This document shows, one piece after another, positions 11,906-21,619 of a stretch of DNA of 64,000 nt. The notes beneath the pieces were generated by a model. The model saw nothing but the letters and a program-made list of their open reading frames with translations. It made no database searches and was not told the DNA's origin. Location: positions 806,001 to 870,000 of the forward strand of contig JALPQD010000214.1 of NCBI GenBank assembly GCA_023101885.1, in the 5' to 3' direction. This DNA comes from Typhlomys cinereus (lineage: Eukaryota > Chordata > Mammalia > Rodentia > Platacanthomyidae). The first letter of the stretch is position 1, and each line of letters starts with the position of its first letter. The position numbers were made by a program, and so were the translations under genes.

Positions 11906-13258
11906 ATTACAGCAAAGTACTTGAAGATGTGCAGTGTGACTTACAATATTTCATTGATATAGAAGCAACAAAATATACAGATTCTCTACAAAACCACTTC
12001 TGGAGGCCATGCTAGAAGAAAAGCAGAAGTTTGAAGAGAAAAAAAGTGAAACAAAACCAAGAAAGAATGACATTCCCCCAAAGCAGGTAATGCTGAAAGA
12101 AATAGGAATGACATGTCTGAGACTTGAAATAGTGGATAGAGAAGCATAGAAGGAAATATAAGTTGCAGTTTTAGAAAATCTTTGCTTCAACATGACTTAC
12201 TAAAAAAGGAAAACATGGTGCTGTGGTTAGTATTCAAAATCAATAATATCTTGTGATTTTATGCCACAATATTTGCTTTATGATATGGCTATGGAAATTT
12301 TCAGAAACTTTAAGATATGAGGGTAAACTAGAAGAAGTTAGTCACTGTGGAGCACACCTATGAAATTTGTACCAAGCCTCTGGTCCTTTCATTTCCCTCT
12401 TTGCTAGTCCACTTCCTTTCTACCGCCTCCTCATTCTTTTATTCTTCATCGTCCTTTTCTTCTTCCTCTTCTTTATTATTTATATATCTAAGAAGTGTAA
12501 AAATTTCTCCATTATATGCTCCTCTACCTTGAAATTCTATACAAGTAAATGAAGCTTAAAAATTGTGGAATGGACTATCTGAAAGCAAAAGAAAAACAAA
12601 CCATTCTTACTTTTCACCTATTTCTTACAGTTATTGGTAAAGATAAATCATAATGGATTATTCTTGCGGAAGGTCATAAAATTTGAATTCAGATAGGTAA
12701 GGTTTCCGTGATAATAAAGTCTTTGTTGAGAATTGGACACATGTGTTACATTTGGACAAGAATTTCTCTACATTTTGTTTGCATCCTGAGTCTCTGAGGG
12801 AGCTGATTTTAAAATGGAATAATTGTTTTTACAGAGATATGGAGATTTAGCATAGTTTTCTGGCTGTGGCATAGAAATGGCTGGCTGCTTGATGCCGGGC
12901 ATGCAGTGAGAATCAGGAGATGAAAGCAGAAATATTACGTGAAAATAATGTAATCAGTCTAGAAAAGGATAAAAATTGCTTCTGAGGATGCTGTGGTTGT
13001 TATAGAGATTAGCATCATTATAAATAATTCGAACATTCTGTGAGGATAAAAAACAAAGTTGCCTTAAGGGCTCATTAGAAGTTGAATAGAAATCCATTTA
13101 AGGATTAAAAGTGAGATTGTATGAAACCACTCAAAAGCCTTGGCTATAAATGGCCTGACCCATCTACAGTCACCTAAAACTTTATTTCCAAATTTCAAGT
13201 ACTTAGGTACTTAGTGACAGTTACATTCAAGCTCCAAATAGACCCAGATACTACTGTA
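11906..13258. other. A+T-rich intergenic DNA
   Basis: A partly open stretch near 11990-12190 has a charged Lys/Glu-rich + frame ending in several stops. I do not recognise it, and it could be a decayed processed pseudogene. The rest shows no features. Confidence 0.35.
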
Positions 13259-13267
13259 GATATTTTC

Positions 13268-14363
13268 TTTTATTTTTTATTTTTTATTTTTTTATTATAT
13301 AATACATTTTTATTATTATTTCAGCTCATACAAACTTAATAGGTACACCAGTTCCCTCCCTCCCTCCTCCTCCCCCCCCCCAACCCCCTGCTCCGCTCCC
13401 CTCACCCCTCCCGCCCCATCCCCCCGTGCCTCCCGCCCCGATACCCAGAGTCCTTTTTTGTGCATGCCTGACTCTCCTCTGGGCCCTCCTCTCCGATGAC
13501 TTATAAGGATCAGTGGCATTTCCCTGAACCCTTTCCTGTGTTCCCCTTAAGCATAGGAACACTACTGTGGCTGTCAATCCCTTGCCTCCAAGGATCTTGG
13601 TGCCTTTAGCATATGCTAGACTTTGTGAGGTCAATAGTGTGTTGGACATTGCGCCGGGCATGCAATGTCCAATTATGATTGCTTCGGCCCTAACTTGTGT
13701 GGAGTATCTTGCAAATCATTGCTCCTCCCATCCTTTTGCTCTTACACTCTTACCGCCCCCTCTTCCGCAAATGTCCCTGAGCTTCAGGATAGGGAGAGAT
13801 TAGTCTGCCCTAGTTCTAGGTGGTTGATATAGAGTCTCCGAAGTTCTGGATAGTGGTTTGTTGATTTTCTTTTGCAGTTTGGTTGCTCCTGTAATGCCTT
13901 TCACACCATCGTGATAGGCACTGTATGTCACCCCCTGGCCAGAGACAAAAAGCTGTTAAACTGGAGTCTTATTATAAGAGCACATTCAAGAGTAGATGTA
14001 ATACTTATTCCCAAAAGTGGAACCGTAGGGTCATATGGCGTTAGGCAATGGGAGGGGTCAATCACCCATTTGCAAAATGGTTACTTTTTAATCTGCCAGA
14101 TTATATGCCCTCCCCTTCTGGTGAGTTCATACCCCTTAGTTGTAAATGATCAGGAATGAATTGTGAACTTAACTAGGTGTCACATTACTTTCTTGCAGTC
14201 CTTGATGGGGGCCTATTTTCTCTACTGTAACATGGTCACTTCTCTCCTTGTGTCTGGTGTGGCCCTCCAACCCCATCCCTCCTGTTCATAATCCTTGTGA
14301 TTACTGTAGGTAGTACATAGATTTATCTATGAGTATCTCAAGATGGGCAGGGTGGGGTTGGTA
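13268..14363 (-). other. L1 3' UTR with G-rich tract
   Basis: Starts after the ORF2 stop and ends in the A-rich tail. On the - strand it holds a G-rich tract (13345-13442, C-rich on +) with many runs of three or more G, followed by a cctattaagtttgtatgagc block before the tail. G-rich 3' UTR tracts that can form quadruplexes are a known conserved L1 feature. The 67- and 111-codon frames across it are by-products. Confidence 0.85.
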
Positions 14364-17300
14364 TTAGGAGCCACCTATTAGGGAGTACATACGGCGCTTA
14401 ATTTTCTGGGTCTGGGATACTTCACTTAATATAATTGTTTCTAATGACATCCATTTCCCGGCAAATTCCAGTAATTCATCATTTTTGATGGCTGAGTAGT
14501 ACTCCATTGTATAGATGTACCACAGTTTCCTAATCCAGTCATCAACTGTTGGACATTTGGGTTGATTCCATGTCTTTGCTATTGTAAACAGTGCTGCTAT
14601 GAACATGGTCGTGCTTGTGCTACCGAGGTGAACCTCTGCTGTATGGGGGGTTATACTCAAAAGTGGAATCGCAGTGTCATATGGCATTTCAATTTTAAAT
14701 TTCTTTAAGAATCTCCAGACGGCTCGCCAGAGTGGCTGTATGAGCCTGCACTTCCACCAGCAATGTAGGAGAGTTCCCCTCTCTCCACATCCTGTCCAGC
14801 ATTTGTTGTTGTTTGTGTTGTGGATTTTTGCCATCCTGACCGGGTGAGATGATATCTCAGGGAAGTTTTGATTTGCATTTCCCTGATGGCTAAGGAAGTG
14901 GAGCATTTTTTAAGATATTTGTTAGACATTTTAATGTCATCCCTGGTAAAATTTCTTTTAAGTTCCAGGGCCCATTTTTTAATTGGGCCATTGTTTTCCT
15001 TGGAGTTTAGTTTTCTAAGTTCTTTGTGCACTCTGGACAGTAGAGCTCTATCATATATGTGGTTAGTTTTCTCCCATTCTGTGGGTTGCCTTTGAGCTCG
15101 TGTTACAATCTCTTTATCTGAACAGAAGCTCTTTAATTTCACAAGATCCCAACTGTTGAGAGTTGGTAGCAGTGACTGTGCCATTGGATGTCTGTTTAGG
15201 AACTGTTGGCCTAGCCCAATCAGCTCGAGGGAGTTCCCTATCCTTTCAACTAGGGTTTTTATAGTCTCTGGCCTGATATCAAGGTCCTTGATCCATTTGG
15301 AATTAAGTCTTGTACATGGTGACAAGTATGGGTCCAGCTTTAATCTTCTGCATGTGGAGATCCAGTTTTGCCAGCACCATTTGTTGAAGATGCTGTTCTT
15401 TTTCCATTGGATTCTTTGGACCCCTTTGTCAAAGACCAAATGGCTGTAATTTTCTGGGCTTATATCTGGGTCTTCAATCCTTATCCATTGATCTGTGTGT
15501 CTATTTTGAAGCCAGTACCAGATTGTTTTTATAACTATGGATTTGTAATATAGACTAAGGTTCGGTATGGTAATACCTCCAGCATTGTTTTTGTTACTCA
15601 GGATTGTCTTTGCTATCCTGGGTCTTTTGTGCCTCCATATGAATTTTGAGATTGTTTGGTCAACTTCTTTAAAGAATTGCTTTGGGATTTTAATTGGTAT
15701 AGCATTGAATTTGTATATTGCCTTTGGTAGGGTGGTCATTTTTACAATGTTGATTCTGCCAATCCAGGAACAAGGGAGGTCTTTCCACCTTCTGGTATCT
15801 TCTGCTATTTCTTTCTTTAGGGTTTTAAAGTTTTCATTGTGAAGGTCTTTTACCTCCTTTGTTAGGTTTATACCAAGATATTTCATTTTTTTAGGGGCTA
15901 TAGTAAATGGAATTGAGTCTCTCAGGGCCTTTTCACTTCTTTCATTCTGGGCATATAGAAAGGCCTCTGATTTTTGCACATTTATTTTGTATCCTGCTAC
16001 CCTGCTGACCTTCTCAATTAGTTCCAGGAGCTTCGTCGTGGAGTTTTTGGGATCCCTCAGGTATAAGATCATGTCATCTGCAAATAGGGATAGCTTGACT
16101 TCTTCCTTGCCGATTTGAATCCCTCTTATGTTCCTTTCTTGTCTTATGGCTTCAGCTAAAACTTCAAGTACAATATTGAATAGAAGTGGTGAGAGTGGAC
16201 AGCTTTGTCTAGTTCCTGATCGAAGTGGGAATGCTTCCCATTGTTCTCAATTGAGCATAATCTTTGCTGTGGGCTTGTTGTATACAGCTTGTATTGTATT
16301 GATAAAGGTTCCTTTCATTCCTACTGTCTCTAGCGTTTTGATCATAAAAGCTTGGATCTTGTCAAAAGCTTTTTCTCCATCTATCAAGAGTATCATGTGG
16401 TCTTGGACTTTGGACTGGTTTACATGATGAATTACATTTATTGATTTGCATATGTTGAACCAACCTTGTGTGCCGGGGATGAAGCCTACTTGGTCCCCGT
16501 GAATAATCTTTTAAATATGTTTTTGAATCCGATTTGCTAAAACTTTGTTGAGAATCTTTGCGTCTGTGTTCATCAGAGAGATTGGCCTATAGTTTTCTTT
16601 TTTAAGTGAGTCTTTTTTAGGTTTTGGGATTAAAACGATATTAGCTTCATAGAACTTCATAGAAGGAATTTGGTAGTGTTTCTTCCTTTGCTATTTGATG
16701 GAACAGTTTAAGGATTATTGCTGTTATTAACTCCTTCAATGTCTGGTAGAATTCTGTGCTGAATCCATCTGGTCCAGGACATTTTTTGGTGGGAGGATTC
16801 AAGATTACTTCCTCAATTTCCTTATATGTTATAGGACTATTTAAATAATTCACAACTTCCTGATTCAATTTAGGTAAGTTGTGTTTACTTAGAAATTCAT
16901 CCATCTCTTTTGTGTTGTCAAACTTCACAGAGTATAAGTTTTTGAAATATGATGTTATAATTCTCTGGTTTTCTTGGGTATCAGTAGTGATAACGCCATG
17001 TTCATTTCTGATTTTGTTAATTTGGGTTTTCTCTCTCTTGCTTTTGGTTAATTTAGCTAGGGGTGTATCAATCTTATTGATTTTTTCAAAGAACCAGCTT
17101 TTTGACTGCTTGATTTTTTCTATCGTTTTCTTTATCTCGATTTCAGATATTTCTCCCCTTATTTTGCTAATCTCCTCTCTTCTACTACTTTTAGAATCAG
17201 ATTGCTCTAGTTTCTCTAAAGCTTTAAACTGCATTGTTAGGTTGTTTATCTCTGATGTTTCCATTTTTTTGATGTAGGCATTAAGAGCTATTAACTTACC

Positions 17301-18187
17301 TCGTAGGACAGCTTTCATTGTGTCCCAGAGATTACGGTAAGTTGTATTTTCGTTATCATTCACTTTCAGGAAATCTTGAATTTCCTTTTTAATTTCTTCC
17401 TGAATCCAGTTCTCATTCAGCATCATATTGTTAAGTTTCCAGGACTTAGTGTATTTTCTCTTGTTTGATGTGTTGTGGATGTCCAGCTTTAGGCCGTGGT
17501 GGTCTGATAGGGCACAGGTTAGAATTTCAACTTTTTTGTATATGTGTAGATTCATTTTGTGGCCCAATATGTGATCTATTTTGGAGAAAGTTCCATGTGC
17601 TGCTGAGAAAAATGTGTATTTTTTGGTGCGTGGGTGAAAAGTTCGATAGAGATCTGTAAGGTCCATTTCTTTCAGGGTTTGATTAGTTCCAAAGTGTCTC
17701 TGTTAAGCTTTTGACCTGTTGACCTATCCCATGTTGAGAGGGCAGTGTTGAAGTCCCCAAGAATTATTGTTTGGGGGTTGATTTCTTGCTTTAGATGCTG
17801 TAGGGTTTAGTTAATGAATGTGGAGAGGCCCGTATTGGGTGCATATATGTTCAGTATTGTGAAGTTTTCCTGGTGAATTGTACCTGTGACTAAAATGTAG
17901 TATCCATCCGTGTCTCTTATAATTTTCTTTGGTTTGAAGTCCACTTTGTCTGATATCATAATGGCTACCCCTGCCTGTTTTCTTCTTCCATTTGCTTGTA
18001 GAATTGTTGACCAGCCTTTTATTTTTAGAGCGTGCCTATCTTTTGTGGTGAGATGGGTTTCCTGCAGGCAGTAGATTGATGGATTGTGATTTTTAATCCA
18101 AGTTTGTAATCTGTGTCTCTTGATTGGTGAATTAATTCCATTAACATTTAGTGTTATAATGGAGAAACTATTTTTAATTCCAGACAT
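14364..18187 (-). pseudogene. ORF2: L1 ORF2 (endonuclease-reverse transcriptase), broken
   Basis: ORF2p nicks target DNA and reverse transcribes L1 RNA. Segments in order: N-terminal apurinic-type endonuclease (starts MSGIKNSF; QETHL; NIYAPN; GDFN at 17747-17758; SDHH in the next segment), a linker, reverse transcriptase (FADD at 16073-16084), and a C-terminal region with the Cys-rich block [14 protein letters not shown], ending in SLIGGS. Breaks: stop at 17807-17809; about 1-nt frameshift near 17670-17690; a 10-bp tandem duplication at 16645-16664 shifting frame; stops at 16511-16513 and 16247-16249; about 1-nt frameshift near 14840-14846. The RT block usually TRQGCPLSP has Ser for Gly. The total length matches an intact ORF2 of roughly 1270 codons. 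Confidence 0.95.
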
Positions 18188-18237
18188 TTATTATGTTTAG
18201 TAGTTTTTATAAGTATATTGCTTCGCTTTTAATGGTG

Positions 18238-19296
18238 TTATATTTGCCTTCTGTTCTCCTGGATATGCTTGTTTTTTTCTTCATGCTTGAGTATCATTTC
18301 TAGCATTTTTTGAAGGTCTGGTTTGGTGGACATGTATCCCTTCAAGTTGTCTTTGTGCTGGAAAATTTTTCTTGCTCCCTCAATCATGACTGATAGTTTT
18401 GCAGGGTAAATTAGCCTGGGTTGACATTTTTGCTCATTCAATACTTGAAGTATGTCTCTCCAAGCTCTTCTTGCTTTTACTGTTTCGACTGAGAAGTCAT
18501 TTGTTATTTTAATAGGTTTACCTTTAAAAGTGACTTGTTTTTTCTCCCTTGAAGCTCTCAGCACCAGTTCTTTATCTTGAATGTGAAATGTTTTAACTAT
18601 CATTTGCTGTGGGGTGCTTCTGTTTTGGTCGTATCTGTTTGGGGTGCGGAATGCCTCTTGTATATGGATGGGCCTCTCTTTTTTTAGATGAGGAAAGTTT
18701 TCCTTGATGATCGTTTGAAAAATTTCCTCAGGGGTGGTATTTTGAGATTCTTGCTCTGGTATTCCATGAAAATGCATATTAGGCTTCTTCAGGGTGTCCC
18801 ATATCTCTTGGATATTTCTCTCAAGTATCTTTTTGGCTTTAACAACCTCTTCCATTGAGCTGGTTAGTACTCCCACTTTATCTTCAAGGTCTGAAATTCT
18901 GTTTTCTGCTTCGTTAGTTCTGTTGATAAGACTCTCTGTGGAGTTCTGGGTTGAATATAGCTTGTCTTGTAGCTCAGTTTTAAACTCTTCTTGAGTTTGT
19001 TGTAACTGCTCTATGCCAGTTTTTGTTTCTTGCACTGTTTTTCTCAACTCCTCCAAATGTCTGTTGTGTTCCTCTTCAAAGTGATTGATTCGATTATGGA
19101 ATTCCTCCCTGATTTCCTCTTTCATATTGAACATGGTAATGATCATATTTTGAAAGTCGTTATCCTGGGTCAGGCTTTCTTAGCCTTTTTCCGGGGGTTT
19201 GTTCTGGTTGGAGTCTAACATGGGATTAATTTCTTCAGTGGGAAATTTGTTTACTTGAGTGTTGCTTCTCATGGATTTGCACTTTGACTTTGGCAT
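18238..19296 (-). pseudogene. ORF1: L1 ORF1 (RNA-binding protein), one in-frame stop
   Basis: ORF1p is the trimeric RNA chaperone that coats L1 RNA. The frame from ATG at 19294-19296 (MPKSKCKSM) spans 353 codons including the terminal stop, normal for the family, and is interrupted only by TAA at 19180-19182 (codon 39). Downstream are a coiled coil rich in Glu/Leu heptads (about residues 55-165), an RRM-like domain beginning near NMHFHGIPEQ, and the conserved C-terminal domain with QPRLIYPAKLS. The longest uninterrupted part starts at 19146. I chose the upstream ATG because the frame, spacing and short basic N-terminus fit ORF1p. Confidence 0.92.
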
Positions 19297-19681
19297 TGTC
19301 GTTTTAACTCTTAAGATCTTTCAATTTCACTAAACTGTATTATTTGGCCTGGGGTTCTGGGGGTGGGCAGTGACAGAGCTTCCTAGGTTGTGGGTGAGGC
19401 CCGGCTGAATCTCGCGCGCGTCTCGGCTGGCGGAGCGGAGCGTTGGTGTGGAGCTATTTAACCGGAGGGCAGCTGGGGCGGGGCCCGGGCGCAGGGGGAG
19501 GTCCTCCTCGTCCCTCGGCCCTGCGCGCGGCTCTTGCTGGATGGTTGGGAGTTGGAGCCGGGTCCCTTTGGGCTGACCTGGGGTCCTGGTAGGCGGGCGC
19601 CGGCGGAGCTTACCTAGAGTCGCGGGGTGAGGCCCAGCTGGACCGTGCAAGCGCATTCCGACCGGCGGAGCGGGGTGGGGT
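19297..19681 (-). promoter_or_regulatory. L1 5' UTR with tandem promoter monomers
   Basis: GC- and CpG-rich, unlike all neighbouring DNA. Two related units repeat with a period of about 229 bp: 19348-19576 and a truncated second unit 19577-19681. On + both contain cctgggg, then gagctt-cctag, ggtgaggccc and ggcggagcgg in the same order. Tandem 5' monomers, with the outermost one truncated, are the promoter organisation of mouse L1. 19297-19347 is a short non-monomeric linker before ORF1. The 120-codon frame across the unit is probably not translated. Confidence 0.85.
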
Positions 19682-19690
19682 GATATTTTC

Positions 19691-20112
19691 ATCTTTGTGA
19701 CACTGAGTTTTCAGGAAACCAGAAGAAATAAAAAAAATACAAATGATTCAACACATATCAAAAGATATTTGGAAGTCCAAAGAGATGGTTAAAAGATCAA
19801 GATCCTTGTAAGCAATTCAAAGAAGATTAGACGGGAGAGTATGAAGATGATGATTAAGTTACATTGGAGATATCAGGATGCTAGAGACGTAGAATGTGAG
19901 ATGAGAAAGTTTGTACACAGAAGCAAGAGAGAGGCCTTGGGGACCTTGCATATAAGGACATAGGGCCTTCCAAATCCTCTGATACTCACTTCAATTCACA
20001 GCACCATGTTCTACTAACACCACATGTGAATCTACAAGACTGAGTTTTCCATTGATGAAATTTTCTTATGATTTGGCAATTATTCCTTATTTTCAGGAGC
20101 ATAATGTTTCGT
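19691..20112. other. Unassigned flank of the L1
   Basis: A+T-rich DNA just outside the L1 5' TSD. No gene or repeat identified. Confidence 0.4.
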
Positions 20113-20431
20113 TTAAATATGAGTGTCCCCCATTGCTCAAATGTTTAATGATTATGAGTGTTTAAAAATGTTTTAAATATGAGTGCTCCCATTGCTCAAA
20201 TGTTTAATGATTGTTTCTCATGAAGTGGTATAAATTTGGAAGCTTTGGTAACTGTAGGAGTGATGTTTTATTGCAGGGATAGGCTGCTGTAGATAAGCTT
20301 TGAAATTATAGTTCAATATTTAATAATTGCTCCCCATGAAGTGGTGTTATTTTGGAAGGTTTTGGTAAACTATAGGAGTGATATTTTATTGTAAGGATAG
20401 GTTGCTGTAAACAAGCTTTGAAATTATAGTT
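20113..20431. repeat. Nested local tandem duplications (60 bp and 118 bp)
   Basis: A unit beginning aaatatgagtg at 20115 recurs at 20175 (period 60), with gtgtcccccattgctcaaat against gtgctcccattgctcaaat. Overlapping its second copy, a unit of about 118 bp from roughly 20197 to 20313 recurs at 20314-20431. Both copies contain catgaagtggt, aggagtgat, ttttattg and aagctttgaaattatagtt. The copies are visibly diverged, so the event is not recent. The sequence matches no transposon I recognise. Confidence 0.85.
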
Positions 20432-20488
20432 TCCATTACCACCTCCCCAATACACACTGACTAGTTGTCTACCAAGAGTGAAGAAGCA

Positions 20489-20793
20489 GGGGCTGGAGAG
20501 GTGGCTCAGGGGTTAAGCCTCCACCTTGCAGGCGGAAGGTCCCGAGTTCAGATCTCAGATCCCACGTATAGATGCCAGGCGGAAGCAGAGCGGCCTGCGC
20601 TTCTGGTCCTGGTAGGGCGGAACCTGTGAATCCGGGGGCAGAAGGAAGTGGAGGCGTCCATGGTGGTTCGCGAATTCGTCCGTGGTTCTACACATACACA
20701 GACACACGCACACACAGATACACACGCGCACGCACATACACATGCACATGCACACAGTTGAATAAATAATAATAAAAAAAATTTAAAAAAAAA
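20489..20793 (+). mobile_element. Young B2-type SINE with (CA)n tract
   Basis: The head starts ggggctggagagg. A pol III A-box-like tggctcagggg lies at 20502-20512 and a B-box-like gagttcagatc at 20544-20554. The body ends ggttctacac, followed by an imperfect CA tract and the gttgaataaataataat tail. Perfect 15-bp TSDs, aagagtgaagaagca, lie at 20474-20488 and 20794-20808. It is one of the clearest members for defining the family's 5' end. Confidence 0.95.
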
Positions 20794-21109
20794 AAGAGTG
20801 AAGAAGCAACTCTCTTACATGTTCTCACAACCCTGGTGCATTTCCCAACAGCACAGAGCTAATTATTCACAGACTGAATTCTAAAATAACCTCTTTCAAA
20901 TTTCACATTGTCTCATTCAGACTACTGTAGCTACACAACAGCTTAAAAAAGTGAAATAAATAAAAAGGAACTATTGCACATATGTAGATACATGAATATT
21001 TTACACATGTAAGGAATTTGAAGATATGTAGCCTTATGATAATAATTCAGATAACAAATGCTATTTCTATAAGATTATCAGAGAATCGTTACTTTTACTT
21101 TGTCTTTTT

Positions 21110-21141
21110 ATTTATTTATTATTTATTCAATTGTGGATGTA

Positions 21142-21181
<40 letters not shown>

Positions 21182-21389
21182 ACCACAACGAATTTGGGAA
21201 CCACCATAGACCGCCTCCACCTCCTCCTTGTTTACTCCTCCCAGGGATTCACAGGCTCCACTCTACCAGGACTAGAAACGCAGGCTGCCCCAGCTTCTGA
21301 AGGTGTTTATATGCGGGGTCTAGGATCCTAACTCAGGACCTTCTGCCTGCAAGGCAGAGGCTTAACCCCTGAACCATCTCTCCAGCCCC
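21110..21389 (-). mobile_element. Young B2-type SINE with (CA)n tract
   Basis: Head at the right end (ggggctggagagatggttca on -); (TG)n at about 21146-21178 on +; tail at the left. The TSDs tactttgtcttttt (21096-21109) and tactttatcttttt (21390-21403) differ at one base. The body has more substitutions than its neighbours. Confidence 0.92.
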
Positions 21390-21403
21390 TACTTTATCTT
21401 TTT

Positions 21404-21619
21404 CTATCATTGTTATTGTCACTTTTTTAAAGATTTCTTCTCTGGGTCATGTTTTAATGGAAAAGTGAAAATCTGCTTTCCAGCATTGGTTAACACTATG
21501 TTAATCCTTTTATGACTAATGATGACAGTTATATGAAATTCCGGGGAGTATCCAACGTTACTTTTCTGGAATTGTGCCAAAATGCTTGACTTAAATTTAA
21601 TCCTGAAACACTTGTTCAG
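21404..21619. other. A+T-rich spacer
   Basis: Short unassigned stretch between a SINE and an L1 fragment. No features seen. Confidence 0.4.

Larger units (their letters stand above)
13268..19681 (-). mobile_element. L1: Full-length L1 retrotransposon, inactive
   Basis: Complete structure on the - strand: 5' UTR with tandem monomers (19297-19681), ORF1 (18238-19296), a 50-bp spacer, ORF2 (14364-18187), 3' UTR with G-rich tract, and an A-rich tail (13268-13300 as T on +). It is flanked by gatattttc at 13259-13267 and 19682-19690, a 9-bp TSD that places the 5' end exactly at the edge of the GC-rich monomer. The length of about 6.4 kb is normal for a full-length rodent L1. Both ORFs carry disabling changes. 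CpGs retained in the 5' UTR suggest moderate age. Confidence 0.95.

Noticed and set aside
11990..12190. A charged Lys/Glu-rich partly open stretch suggestive of a processed pseudogene
   Set aside because: The stretch is short, has stops soon after, and I could not match it to a known protein. The nearby A-rich run belongs to an L1 tail, not to this sequence.
16879..17277. A 132-codon + frame rich in Leu/Ile/Ser, membrane-like
   Set aside because: It is the antisense shadow of L1 ORF2. The - strand frame there encodes recognisable ORF2 sequence.
19330..19692. A 120-codon Pro/Arg-rich - frame at the L1 5' end
   Set aside because: It lies across the promoter monomers and extends past the element's 5' edge into the flanking TSD, so it cannot be an L1 gene. 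GC-rich DNA lacks stops by chance.
20502..20554. A- and B-box-like elements suggesting a tRNA gene
   Set aside because: They belong to the SINE head. The flanking sequence does not close an acceptor stem, and the element has TSDs and a tail.
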